Positions 33,460 to 42,207 are shown, counted from the stretch's first letter. The stretch: DNA of 64,000 bases from Thermoproteota archaeon (GCA_027491435.1 JAOZFG010000004.1:1-64000), one strand, 5' to 3'. The notes: generated by a model not told the origin, from the sequence alone. Made by a program: numbers and translations.

Positions 33460-34062
33460 TTGGTTTTAGCCACGGCCCTCGGAGTAAAGTATAAGGAGGG
33501 AGTTGTGCTAGCTGCTGATAGGAGAGTAGCCTATGGCACGTTTATCTTAAGCAAGGCTGCTCGTAAGGTATTTTCAATCAACGATAAGGTGGGAATTTCC
33601 ACCGCCGGTCTACCCGGCGATTTTCAGGAGCTCGTAGATGCCATCAAATATAACATCTTTATGTATGAAATGGATGCTGAGAAGAAAGCCTCACCAACAA
33701 ACGTGGCAAAATTATTAAGCCTACTGCTCTATCAGGGCAGGTTCAGGGGCATCTACTACGCTGAGCTGATAGTCGGGGGAATTGAAGGCGGAGTTCCAAA
33801 AATATACGTGTTAGATCCAGCTGGCGGTCTCCTGGAGGAAGATTACGTGGCTGTAGGAACTGGAGCTCAAGTAGCAACTGGGATACTCGAGAGGTGGTAT
33901 AAGAGAGACATGGATAAGGCCGAGGCTGAAGACTTAGCAGTTAAGGCCATGAAAGAGGCGATAGAAAGGGATGCCCTCTCGGGAGATGGCATCGACCTCC
34001 TGATTATTGATAAATCCGGTAAGGAGGAGAAGTACGTACCCCTGAGATCAGTCTTGCAATGA
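33460..34062 (+). CDS. psmB: Proteasome beta-type subunit, apparently without the Thr1 nucleophile
   Basis: A 200-residue 20S beta-type subunit resembling the crenarchaeal ATAIG-type paralogue. The expected N-terminal TTTxG reads ATALG (residues 4-8), so the position of the catalytic threonine is alanine if aligned on the conserved glycine. D17- and K33-equivalents (AADRR, RKVF) and the SGDGID segment remain. An in-frame stop at 33454 limits any longer propeptide, and the TTG 33460 start leaves only three residues before ATALG. It probably forms mixed rings with a catalytic beta subunit elsewhere. It abuts tRNA-Thr. Confidence 0.9.
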   Translation: MVLATALGVKYKEGVVLAADRRVAYGTFILSKAARKVFSINDKVGISTAGLPGDFQELVDAIKYNIFMYEMDAEKKASPTNVAKLLSLLLYQGRFRGIYYAELIVGGIEGGVPKIYVLDPAGGLLEEDYVAVGTGAQVATGILERWYKRDMDKAEAEDLAVKAMKEAIERDALSGDGIDLLIIDKSGKEEKYVPLRSVLQ

Positions 34063-34075
34063 GGGGGGGATTTGA

Positions 34076-35194
34076 ATAGATATAGACGAGGGAAGGCTTA
34101 AATCAATTCTGATAGACCTGGTAGGCATAAAGAGCTTCAGGGGCATGGAGGGGGAGGTTGTCTATTACTTAATGGGTAAGCTTTCAAAGTACTCCAGCAG
34201 GATACAGCATCAGCCTGTAAAGGACTGTGCAGGTAATGTAGTAGCCTACCTTAACGGTGATACAAAGGAATCCATACTATTCCTGGCCCATATGGATACA
34301 TTTGAGATATTCTCCAACTGGAAGAGGAACCCTTGGGGTGAGATAGAGGGGGACCGCCTCTACGGACTGGGCGCGTACGACGCCAAAGCCGGATTGGCAG
34401 CCATGGTAGAGGCCTTCATTACTCTGAATTCTATGAATCCGAGGCCTTCCCTCATCCTAGCCGCTGTCTGTGACGCTGAGGGGTTTAGCAGAGGCGCTTA
34501 CGAGCTGGTTAAGAGTGGTGTCCTGTCCAATGTGAAAGCGGCGATAGTGTCTGGCCCTACTAACATGAAAGTTATGAGAGGAGCTTACGGGAGGTTCGTC
34601 TTCGACGTGGACGTTAAGGGAGCAGCGGCTATAGGTACTGAGGAGGCGGGAATAAACGCTATAATAGAGGCGGCGAAGATAATACTTTGGGCTGTGAAGA
34701 TACCCAAACTTGACGGCATTGGCGGCAGCGTTGCTCCCCTTAACGTGAAGTCTCCCGAGCTTATAATCGCCCACCCTGACAGGTGTATGATCAGGCTTGA
34801 CAGGCACTACCCACCCGGTCAGGAGCCGGGCGTGGTTAGGAGGAAGTTCACTAACCTACTCAGGAAAACGCCTGAGCTGGCCGCTAAGGTGACTGTGAAT
34901 CTAATGAAAAGGCCCACTCCATTCATGGAACCCTTCGAGCTACCTGAGGACCACGAGTGGGTCGTTAAAGTAGCTGAAGCCGTAAAAGAGATTACTGGGG
35001 AAACTCCCAAGCTGGAGGTCTACCGTACGGTGTCAGACGCCAATTACCTCTACACTTTAGGCAACGTACCAGCTGTCATACTGGGGCCTAGAGGAGGGAA
35101 CCACCACTCATCGGACGAGTTCGTCGAACTGAGCAGTGTGTATGATTTAGCCAGATCTTTGGTCTCCTTAACCTCATCCGAACTTGAGGAGTGA
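34076..35194 (+). CDS. M20-family metallopeptidase (ArgE/DapE/LysK-like), unusual start
   Basis: A zinc aminoacyl-amidohydrolase of the M20 family: LAHMDTFEIF (metal His/Asp), LYGLGAYDAKAGLAAM (second Asp), VCDAEGF in place of the usual EEG, and a late GGNHHSSDEFVELS with a metal His. The first ATG (34145) gives 349 residues but cuts the conserved first helix. In frame upstream the sequence reads LKSILIDLVGIKSFRGME, matching the family N terminus. No ATG, GTG or TTG lies in that extension; ATA 34076, behind a GAGGGGGGGA ribosome site, is the best candidate start. The coordinates given include this extension. Confidence 0.78.
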   Translation: MDIDEGRLKSILIDLVGIKSFRGMEGEVVYYLMGKLSKYSSRIQHQPVKDCAGNVVAYLNGDTKESILFLAHMDTFEIFSNWKRNPWGEIEGDRLYGLGAYDAKAGLAAMVEAFITLNSMNPRPSLILAAVCDAEGFSRGAYELVKSGVLSNVKAAIVSGPTNMKVMRGAYGRFVFDVDVKGAAAIGTEEAGINAIIEAAKIILWAVKIPKLDGIGGSVAPLNVKSPELIIAHPDRCMIRLDRHYPPGQEPGVVRRKFTNLLRKTPELAAKVTVNLMKRPTPFMEPFELPEDHEWVVKVAEAVKEITGETPKLEVYRTVSDANYLYTLGNVPAVILGPRGGNHHSSDEFVELSSVYDLARSLVSLTSSELEE

Positions 35195-35208
35195 AGGGAG
35201 AAGAGTAG

Positions 35209-36318
35209 ATGTCGTCTGACGTCCTCTTAGGGATTCTATCATTTTGGGCGGTTCTCTACCTAATAACCCTTCCCCTAAGGTCCAAAGGGGTTAAAGTTTC
35301 CCTCTTTTACGTGGAGGTATCAACTAAGCCTGAAAGGTTGCCTGGAGTCTCCTTACTCACCAAGCGGGTAGGGCGTTTAACTAAGTACAGTCCAGCTATT
35401 TTGGTCGCCTTGATGTTTCTCTCAGCTTACTTCCTGTTTGACGTAACCTTTAGGTCCCTGATGAAACCCTCAGAAGCCACTCCGGCAGTGGTGCCAGTGA
35501 TACCAGGGGTTACGGTCTCGTTAGACGTTCCTATCCTCCTTTCTATATTCCTAACTTTATTTCCTCACGAGCTTGGACACGTCATATCCTCTCTAAAAAA
35601 CGGAATTTCTGTAAAAAGAATATCGTTTTTCATGCTATTTATAATCCCCGGGGCTTTTGTAGAACCAGATGAGCCAGCCATGAAAAGCTTGAATTGGAGA
35701 AGGAGGGTGGACATCTTCTCGTCAGGCGTATTAATGAACGTGCTTGTAGCAATTTTGGCTGCCTTACTGACTATAGGCATGTTCCCTGGATTTCCCAACA
35801 ACCCTTCAGGGGTATACGTGATAGAAGTTCAGAAGGGAGGGCCATCATATGGAATCCTGCCTAATCACGTTGTGATAACATCAATTGATCAATACGAAGT
35901 GAGGAACTTGGAGGACCTGCACGAGGCCCTTAAGAAGTACTCCCCAGGCGACGTAGTAACTATTAAGACGAATCGAGGGAACTTTAGGGTAAAGCTAGGT
36001 AAAAGTCCATATAAGGAGGGAATGCCCTGGATAGGGATAAAGCTCTCCCCATTCCCGTACTACAAGCCCCTAGTTCCTTTACCTCCCAACCTGTCCCTGG
36101 AGATCCTAAGGACTCTGATCCTCATCTCATTATTCAACATAAGCGTTGGAGGGCTCAACTCTTTGCCAATGTATCCACTGGATGGATATCATGTGGCTAA
36201 AGAGCTTCTAATCAAAAAGATAGGGAATGAGGACGTGGTTAAGGGCATACTGTGGTCATCTAGCATGCTATTTCTGTTATTGCTTGTGTACAACGCCCTG
36301 TTATTCTTCATAAGGTGA
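35209..36318 (+). CDS. Site-2 protease family membrane metallopeptidase (M50) with PDZ domain
   Basis: A 369-residue membrane zinc peptidase. The metal site HELGH lies at 120-124 within a transmembrane segment, and the partner Asp is D325 in PMYPLDGYH. A PDZ-like domain (GGPSYGILPNHVVITSIDQYEVRNLEDLHEALKKYS) sits between them at about 203-265. There are about six hydrophobic segments. Site-2 proteases cut membrane-bound regulators; an obvious partner would be a membrane transcription factor such as the protein at 40031, but that is inference. The start is ATG 35209. Confidence 0.88.
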   Translation: MSSDVLLGILSFWAVLYLITLPLRSKGVKVSLFYVEVSTKPERLPGVSLLTKRVGRLTKYSPAILVALMFLSAYFLFDVTFRSLMKPSEATPAVVPVIPGVTVSLDVPILLSIFLTLFPHELGHVISSLKNGISVKRISFFMLFIIPGAFVEPDEPAMKSLNWRRRVDIFSSGVLMNVLVAILAALLTIGMFPGFPNNPSGVYVIEVQKGGPSYGILPNHVVITSIDQYEVRNLEDLHEALKKYSPGDVVTIKTNRGNFRVKLGKSPYKEGMPWIGIKLSPFPYYKPLVPLPPNLSLEILRTLILISLFNISVGGLNSLPMYPLDGYHVAKELLIKKIGNEDVVKGILWSSSMLFLLLLVYNALLFFIR

Positions 36319-37325
36319 CTCTGATGACTAACCCCTACAAAGAGGCTTCCCCACCACTGAGAACGGATAAGCTAATAGATCTGGCCTTCAGAAGGGCCTT
36401 TAAGAGAAAACACAGTGTTAAGGGATCGAATATAGTTGAAATAGCTAGGGAGAGGGAGATAGCCAGAATAAGGTCCATGACTGACACTGTCGTTAGCAGG
36501 CTCCTAAACGTAGTCAAGTCCTTCCCAACGGTGGACAACTTACATCCCTTTTACAAGGAGCTGGCTCACGTGTTGGTTGACGTGGACAAGCTTAGAAAGT
36601 CCTTGGCAGCCGCTCAGTGGGCGGCCCAGACAATAAGCAGAGTCTCCAAGGTCTATATAAGGAGAATTGCCAGATCAGACGATCCAGACGTTATGGCTAA
36701 GCTTAGAAAGGAGTTTACCGGCAGGTTCTCATCGATACTTAAGCAAGTTTCAGAGAACATAGACTACTTGGCGGGCTCGGTGAACACCCTGAAGGATTTG
36801 CCAGACATTGACACGAACTTGCCCACGGTGGTCTTAGCAGGCATGCCAAATACAGGTAAGAGTACGATAATAAGGCATCTTTCATCGGCTGAGCCAGAGA
36901 TAGCGCCTTATCCATTCACCACGAAGGGCCTAGTGGTGGGCCATAGCGAGTTTCCAGGCGTAGGTAAGGTTCAGTTTATAGACACTCCTGGCCTCCTGGA
37001 CAGGCCACTGGCTAAGAGGAACTGGATAGAGAGGCAGGCCATACTAGCCCTTAGGTACTTAGGACGGCTTATCGTTTACGTTTTCGACCCGACGGAAACC
37101 TGTGGTTACACCGTGGAGAGTCAACTTTCCCTCTACAGGGAGATCTTAGAAGAGTTTGAGGTATCAGTGGTTAAAGTCGCAAATAAATCCGATATTTCGG
37201 AATTATTTTACAAAAAATTACATAAAATTGTTAGGGAGGCCGGGGACGTCATCGAAATGTCCGCCGAGCTCGGGGAGGGGGTTGACGAACTGAGGAGAGC
37301 CATATGGAGAGAGTTAAGAAAATAG
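36315..37325 (+). CDS. NOG1-type GTPase (Obg family)
   Basis: A 336-residue GTPase with the NOG1 N-terminal helical domain (YKEASPPLRTDKLIDLAFRRAFKR) and a G domain: G1 is AGMPNTGKST, G2/G3 DTPGLLDRPLAKRN and G4 NKSD. Eukaryotic NOG1 acts in 60S assembly; the archaeal protein is the single-domain counterpart. It overlaps the preceding protease gene by 4 nt and the next gene by 22 nt, indicating one operon. Confidence 0.9.
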   Translation: MTLMTNPYKEASPPLRTDKLIDLAFRRAFKRKHSVKGSNIVEIAREREIARIRSMTDTVVSRLLNVVKSFPTVDNLHPFYKELAHVLVDVDKLRKSLAAAQWAAQTISRVSKVYIRRIARSDDPDVMAKLRKEFTGRFSSILKQVSENIDYLAGSVNTLKDLPDIDTNLPTVVLAGMPNTGKSTIIRHLSSAEPEIAPYPFTTKGLVVGHSEFPGVGKVQFIDTPGLLDRPLAKRNWIERQAILALRYLGRLIVYVFDPTETCGYTVESQLSLYREILEEFEVSVVKVANKSDISELFYKKLHKIVREAGDVIEMSAELGEGVDELRRAIWRELRK

Positions 37326-38200
37326 CCTTCTTACTAGTTAAGGGGAGCGAGTTACCTAAGCTGGAAGTGAGCAGCTTACTGTCCAGGAAGGGCGGTAAAG
37401 TGATCTTCTCAGGTGATTTGGTAATAGCTGAAGCCCCTCACACACAATTTCATGAACTAGCCCTGGTGAAACTCGTTGGAGAGGTCCTACAAATATTTAA
37501 TAATATATCAGAAATAAACATAAAATTAAATGGAACATTCAGAGTTAGAGTCAAAAAGATGGTGAAGATTAGCGAGCCCTCTCCTAGTATTGAGAGAAGG
37601 GTCGCCGTTCGCATAATGGAAGTTAATCCGGGCATTAAAGTAGACCTTAAACGCCCGACAAACGACCTGCTTTTGATCATAACTGAAGAGTTCTCCGTGA
37701 TAATTAGGAAACTGTATGAGATCGACAGGTCTTGGTTCATCTTGAAGGACGTCTTCTTTAAACCATACAGAGAGGGACCTTTAGACTCCGAGACCTCTAG
37801 GGCCATCCTCAACTTGCTGGGGGTAACTCCTGGGTCCAGTGTGCTGATAACATCTAACTCCCCACAAGTGGCTCATGAGGTTATAGAGCTAGGGGCGTCC
37901 CCCTATCTATACGTAGACAGGCCTAAAGACGTCCATAACTCTTTAATTAAAGCAGGAGACGTAGACATGTTCACCGTGCTAAAGCGCATAGAGGGAAGCT
38001 ACGACTTCTTAATTTCCGAAAAGGTTAACGAAGAAGTCCTCTCATTGATAGACTCAGAGGGATTTGGTATGTGGGCCCTGATCTCCCAAAGTAAGCTAAA
38101 ATTAAATGCCTACCAGCGACACCTCCAGATCAAGATAAGGGGTAAGCCCATCAACTTGTACGTGGGTGGTCATGATGAGGATAAAATTCCTAGGCACTAG
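37304..38200 (+). CDS. THUMP/Trm11-like protein with eroded methyltransferase site
   Basis: A 298-residue protein resembling Trm11/TrmG10 tRNA guanine-N2 methyltransferases. The N terminus (LLVKGSELPKLEVSSLLSRKGG) and a THUMP domain (FRVRVKKM ... RRVAVRIMEVN, VDLKRPTNDLLLIIT, about 83-130) are followed by LYEIDRSWFILKDVFFKPYREGPLDSETSRAILNLLGV, which matches the linker and first motif region. The SAM-binding DPFCGTGG reads ITSNSPQVA, and no DPPYG catalytic motif is seen. It is probably an RNA-binding non-enzyme, perhaps a Trm112-like or NOG1 partner. Confidence 0.72.
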   Translation: MERVKKIAFLLVKGSELPKLEVSSLLSRKGGKVIFSGDLVIAEAPHTQFHELALVKLVGEVLQIFNNISEINIKLNGTFRVRVKKMVKISEPSPSIERRVAVRIMEVNPGIKVDLKRPTNDLLLIITEEFSVIIRKLYEIDRSWFILKDVFFKPYREGPLDSETSRAILNLLGVTPGSSVLITSNSPQVAHEVIELGASPYLYVDRPKDVHNSLIKAGDVDMFTVLKRIEGSYDFLISEKVNEEVLSLIDSEGFGMWALISQSKLKLNAYQRHLQIKIRGKPINLYVGGHDEDKIPRH

Positions 38201-39086
38201 CTCAGCTGTACCTACTAGTGAGAGGGGGCTTTCAGCGATACTTGTCAAGGTCAGCAGGGATACAATACTCATGGATTGTGGTGACGGCACTCAAAGGCAA
38301 ATGATAAGGTCTAGGGAGAGCCCAGTGAGAATAAACAAGATATTCATCACACACCTGCACGGCGATCACTTCTTCGGCCTGTTCTCCCTTTTACAGTCGT
38401 TAAACATATTGAAGAAGAGGGACGATCTAGAGATATACGCCCCGGAGGGTCTCCAGGATCTGATTCATAAGGTTAACGAGATCACCATGTCTAGGGAGAG
38501 CCCCTTTGACATACACTTCTTTTCCATAAAATCAGATAAAGAATACGAGTTTTCAGGATATAAAGTTAAATTCTTTAAAGTAGATCACGCCGGCTTTGAG
38601 ACGTATGGGGTCAGAATAGAGGAGTCTCAGAAACCCGGAAGATTTGATCCGGAGAAAGCCGATGAATTGGGCGTTCCTGTGATAATGAGGGGGCTTCTTC
38701 AGAAAGGATTTTCGATAAAATTGCCCGACGGCAGGATAGTTAGGCCAGAAGACGTCATGGGCCCTCCCAGGAGGGGGGCGGTAGTAGTCTACTCATCTGA
38801 TACCCGTCCCACAGATAGCGTCGTCAGGGAGTCCAGGGGAGCTGACCTCCTAATCCACGAAGCCACTTACCTCGACGACCTTAAAGACAGGGCTATAGCT
38901 ACCGGACATAGCACTGCGTTGGAAGCGGGTAGGGTGGCTAGAGAAGCCGGTGTCAAGAAACTCGTGCTAACTCACTTCAGCGCCAGGTACAGAAAAGACG
39001 ACATGCCTAAGTTCTTGGAGGAAGCATTCCAGGAGTTTAAGGGAGAGGTGAAGACAGCAGAAGACTTTATGACGTTAGACGTTTGA
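38175..39086 (+). CDS. rnz: tRNase Z (RNase Z, tRNA 3' endonuclease)
   Basis: From ATG 38175 the product has 303 residues; GTG 38166 and ATG 38172 lie just ahead. The metallo-beta-lactamase site THLHGDHFFGL provides the metal ligands, with the later YSSDTRPT, HEATYLDD and LTHFSARY segments. The tRNase Z-specific exosite runs around KPGRFDPEKADELGVP. It removes tRNA 3' trailers, relevant because three of the seven tRNA genes here encode CCA and four do not. It overlaps the previous gene and the convergent UPF0201 gene (12 nt). Confidence 0.94.
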   Translation: MRIKFLGTSSAVPTSERGLSAILVKVSRDTILMDCGDGTQRQMIRSRESPVRINKIFITHLHGDHFFGLFSLLQSLNILKKRDDLEIYAPEGLQDLIHKVNEITMSRESPFDIHFFSIKSDKEYEFSGYKVKFFKVDHAGFETYGVRIEESQKPGRFDPEKADELGVPVIMRGLLQKGFSIKLPDGRIVRPEDVMGPPRRGAVVVYSSDTRPTDSVVRESRGADLLIHEATYLDDLKDRAIATGHSTALEAGRVAREAGVKKLVLTHFSARYRKDDMPKFLEEAFQEFKGEVKTAEDFMTLDV

Positions 39087-39566
39087 TTCTTCCAACCTCT
39101 TACCGTATATGAGCTCCTGAGTGGAAGCTTCTCTGACTATCCTGCCCTTCTCGGTTCGGGGAGTTAACCAGTCGGCCAAGACAAAGGGATCCCCTTCATA
39201 CCTTATCTTCAACCTTATCGTGCCTAAAGGGGACATGGCGTCATCATCACACAACCTAACCTTCCCCACATAAGCTGCCTGCTTGTGAAAGAGCAATGTC
39301 TTAAGCCTACCTCTGGATGTTATGAGTAATGATCTAGCGGTGTCCAAGACCCTGTTGTTTCTAAACGAGCTTCTAAGCTTTATCAGGCTCTCATATCCCT
39401 CCTTCCTCACCACCACCTCCTTAATAACGTCCCCATATACCTCCACGTCCTCTTCCCTGAAGGGTATGATTGTCTGCATCGCTTTGATGACCTTGCCCTC
39501 ATCCTCAGTAGGGTAGACTAGGGCAGACATCTCTACCTCAATGAGAAGTTCCTTATCTCCCCCCAA
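39075..39566 (-). CDS. UPF0201/COG1931-type RNA-binding protein
   Basis: A 163-residue protein of the UPF0201 family, predicted RNA-binding with an L5-like fold. Its ALVYPTEDEGKVIKAM start and the later LLFHKQAAYVGKVRLCDDD segment resemble the COG1325 protein at 3820 (MLYPTEDPSRVL, DKQEAYLGRIRLFEND), so the two are paralogues. The first 34 nt of this gene overlap the end of the Toprim gene, suggesting coupled translation. Function is unknown. Confidence 0.82.
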   Translation of the reverse strand: MGGDKELLIEVEMSALVYPTEDEGKVIKAMQTIIPFREEDVEVYGDVIKEVVVRKEGYESLIKLRSSFRNNRVLDTARSLLITSRGRLKTLLFHKQAAYVGKVRLCDDDAMSPLGTIRLKIRYEGDPFVLADWLTPRTEKGRIVREASTQELIYGKRLEESNV

Positions 39567-39946
39567 TGCCCAACCCTCTTCCTCACGAAATTATAGCTCT
39601 CTTCCACTCTTGGGGGTAGGCCTATGCGCCTATAACCTTTTCTAACACGTTCTACAACTTTAGCTCCTTTAGATTGTAGTTCACTTTTCAACATATTATG
39701 TATTTTAATTCCTTCATCATCAAAATCTGTTAATAATATAAAGATATATCCAATAAGATCACTCCTTGATATGATTAAAGATTTAATCTCATTTACGGTT
39801 ATTATGTTACCATATACACCAAGATTTCTCAGAGAAGACAAATCATTCCTCCCCTCTACCACCAATATGGCGCCTGACCTCAAGAGCTCATTGACTTCGT
39901 TGATCCAGGATACTAAGGCCTCAACGTCCAACTTATATTTCGTCAT
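39533..39946 (-). CDS. Small Toprim-domain protein (COG1658-like)
   Basis: A 137-residue protein with a stand-alone Toprim domain. The catalytic Glu is in LVVEGRNDLSSL, and the acidic DxD-type motif in LLTDFDDEGIKIH. These match small archaeal primase/RNase M5-like Toprim proteins. Such proteins may nick or process nucleic acids; the archaeal family is uncharacterised. The C-terminal half (RIGLPPRVEESYNF) is basic. It is the first gene of a two-gene unit with UPF0201. Confidence 0.85.
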   Translation of the reverse strand: MTKYKLDVEALVSWINEVNELLRSGAILVVEGRNDLSSLRNLGVYGNIITVNEIKSLIISRSDLIGYIFILLTDFDDEGIKIHNMLKSELQSKGAKVVERVRKGYRRIGLPPRVEESYNFVRKRVGHWGEIRNFSLR

Positions 39947-40030
39947 TCTCCCAATTATGCTAGAGTCGAAGTATTCTTAATATAAGGCCCTTGACCTTAC
40001 ACGCGAAAGGGTCCTGCTGGAGGGGCCTAA

Positions 40031-41164
40031 ATGAGAATAGCATGTGTACTAGCCATAGCGCTGGCCGTTTTGCTACTAATGCCGCTACAGGCCGTAGTCT
40101 CATCACCTAAAGCTCAAACTCAGGCGGTTATCACAAATTTATTAATCCAAATGGAGTTGTTTGAAAATTCCACGGCCAACGTGGTGATAAAAGCAACCCT
40201 GACAGTAGATAAGAATTACACTGGTGAGATTAAGTCAATTGTTTTTCCTGTTGTTCCGTTAGGGCGTTATATGATGCTAGGACACATAGGTATAGCAAGA
40301 TATTTTAACATTTCATCCAATATAGAGTTGGAGAAGGTGGAGTATGAGGCGTTTGCAGAGGCCCTCTTGGTCAAGTTCAGAGAACCTGTCAAGCCCGGAT
40401 CAACGATCACTTTTAGATTCTTCTTCAGTTTAAAGCCTGATACGGTATTGTCCAGGGTAAAGGGCTCCAATAACTTCTATACATTCGCTTACATGTTCTA
40501 CAAACCTAACGTTACGGTAATCTCCGAAAAAGCCGCCATGAAGGTCTTCCTCCCACCAAGTTCGGCGGTTTACAGGACCAAAAGCGACAACTTGTTACTT
40601 CAGAACGATCCACTGTCTAGAAGACTTGTCGCTGTATGGAAGCCCTTTGGGGCCCCTTCAGGGGATGGCTGGAACTTTCAGCTGGAGTTCTTCCTGAATC
40701 CGGGATCGCTTAACAACAACATAACGGTGATAACCCCTTCGGGCGATAACGAGAGGGAGAAGCAACCGAACATCACTCTGTTAGAATTGACGCTTATCGT
40801 CCTAGTTAGTAATTCGGTCACCGGAGGCCTTGTCTACCTGGTGTTAAGGAGGAAGTTACCCCCTGAACCAGGTAAGTGGACGGACGAGGGGAACGACGTA
40901 ACCGAGGACGACATACTTAGGGCTTACGATTTACTCGAAAAATTTGATAAGGACGAGGAGACTATAATTAAAGTTATAGCCGAAAGGGGCGGTAGAATAG
41001 AGCAAAAGGAACTTCCAGACCTGACAGGATTCTCAAAGAGCAAGGTTTCAAGGGTTCTGAAGAGGCTCGATTCCTTAGGGGCCGTTAGGAGGGTCTCCTC
41101 AGGTAAGACCAAGATAGTCGAGCTAAACCCAGCCATACTGACCGTGCTCAATAAGGGGCAGTGA
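40031..41164 (+). CDS. Membrane-anchored winged-helix transcription regulator (COG2512-like)
   Basis: A 377-residue protein: signal peptide (about 3-24), a large outside beta domain (25-250) with several N-x-S/T sequons, one transmembrane helix (ELTLIVLVSNSVTGGLVYLVL, about 253-275), a linker and a C-terminal winged helix (GGRIEQKELPDLTGFSKSKVSRVLKRLDSLGAVRRV). This architecture is that of archaeal membrane-tethered regulators, which may sense the cell surface and release or present the DNA-binding part inside. A site-2 protease is encoded at 35209. The start is ATG 40031. Confidence 0.83.
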   Translation: MRIACVLAIALAVLLLMPLQAVVSSPKAQTQAVITNLLIQMELFENSTANVVIKATLTVDKNYTGEIKSIVFPVVPLGRYMMLGHIGIARYFNISSNIELEKVEYEAFAEALLVKFREPVKPGSTITFRFFFSLKPDTVLSRVKGSNNFYTFAYMFYKPNVTVISEKAAMKVFLPPSSAVYRTKSDNLLLQNDPLSRRLVAVWKPFGAPSGDGWNFQLEFFLNPGSLNNNITVITPSGDNEREKQPNITLLELTLIVLVSNSVTGGLVYLVLRRKLPPEPGKWTDEGNDVTEDDILRAYDLLEKFDKDEETIIKVIAERGGRIEQKELPDLTGFSKSKVSRVLKRLDSLGAVRRVSSGKTKIVELNPAILTVLNKGQ

Positions 41165-41165
41165 G

Positions 41166-41250
41166 TGCGGGGGGTGGGATTTGAACCCACGCACCCCTAA
41201 GGGAGCGGATCTTGAGTCCGCCGCCTTTGACCTGGCTCGGCCACCCCCGC
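41166..41250 (-). tRNA. tRNA-Leu (anticodon CAA)
   Basis: Type II tRNA of 85 nt with a long variable arm. Acceptor GCGGGGG/CCCCCGC, anticodon stem GCGGA/TCCGC with loop CTCAAGA, variable stem around CTCCCTTAGGGGTG, T stem GTGGG/CCCAC. CCA is not encoded. A TATA-like TTTTAAAATC on the minus strand about 27 nt upstream lies within the end of the NAD kinase gene. Confidence 0.97.
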
Positions 41251-41276
41251 CCTGCTATCTACTCCCTTGACCGATT

Positions 41277-42143
41277 TTAAAACTTTAGTTCCTTTGATGG
41301 GGTAAGGCCAGTTTCAAGGTAATTCATTATACCGGTTAACGGTTTTGGAGACATTCTTCTGACTATCCTTCTGTAAAAGTTGCTTGGATCTTCGGACATT
41401 CGGACGAATTTAGCACTAATCTCTGGAGCGACCCTTACCTTTATCGGGGGGCTAACCTTAACCGGGTTAAGTCCATCAGAAACCATGTAAACCTCAGATG
41501 AGGGATCCCAAACTTCAACGATCGATTCCTCTGGAATGACCAGGGATTTGAAGAAGACTTGAAGGCTAGGTGGCCAGGGGGCCACCATGGAGACTATCAT
41601 GCCCCTAACCCTGGGATCGAGTACCGGTCCCTCTGTGGCCAGAGAGTAGGCGAGAGACCCTGTGGGAGTCGATATTAACAGTCCGTCGCATATACACTCA
41701 TTGACAGGAGTTCCATCTACACCAAACCCTATCCTAGACGACTTACCTATCTTCCCAGACCTAATTAAGAACTCGTTTAGAGCGATCAGATTAACTGGCT
41801 CTACCGTCTCCAATACCAAAGCCATCTCCACCCAGTACTCTCCTGTAGTGAGCTTGTGTAGGGAGAGATCCACCTTACTCCTCTCCACCTCCATGAGCGT
41901 GCCGAAGGTGCCGTTAACCACCCCGAGCAGCGGATACTCTCCATGAGTTAAGTGAAAAGCTCTTAGTAGGGTTCCGTCGCCTCCCACAACTACTAAGACG
42001 TCTGGGGCGTCATTAAGATCTATGATCCTAATTCCGTGTTTTTTTGCCAATGCTTTTAACTCATTAGCCAACTTCCTGGCCTTTGGGTTGGTATTGTTGT
42101 ACATTAGAGATATGGCGTTCGCTGGCCTTCCCTTTTCCATCAT
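41277..42143 (-). CDS. nadK: NAD(+) kinase
   Basis: A 288-residue NAD kinase. The catalytic GGDGTLLRAFH motif lies at about 53-63, and the NAD-binding regions NEFLIR, NECICDGLLISTPTGSLAYSLATEGP and VAPWPPSLQ follow. It phosphorylates NAD to NADP in the cytoplasm. ATG 42143 is preceded by another ATG-rich region at 42140. It is separated from the GINS gene by a 64-bp divergent promoter region. Confidence 0.95.
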   Translation of the reverse strand: MMEKGRPANAISLMYNNTNPKARKLANELKALAKKHGIRIIDLNDAPDVLVVVGGDGTLLRAFHLTHGEYPLLGVVNGTFGTLMEVERSKVDLSLHKLTTGEYWVEMALVLETVEPVNLIALNEFLIRSGKIGKSSRIGFGVDGTPVNECICDGLLISTPTGSLAYSLATEGPVLDPRVRGMIVSMVAPWPPSLQVFFKSLVIPEESIVEVWDPSSEVYMVSDGLNPVKVSPPIKVRVAPEISAKFVRMSEDPSNFYRRIVRRMSPKPLTGIMNYLETGLTPSKELKF

Positions 42144-42207
42144 GTTTATACCCCGTTCATCAAGCTAATAACTTGGGCAGTATTTAATTAAGCGATGGTG
42201 GGCGGTT

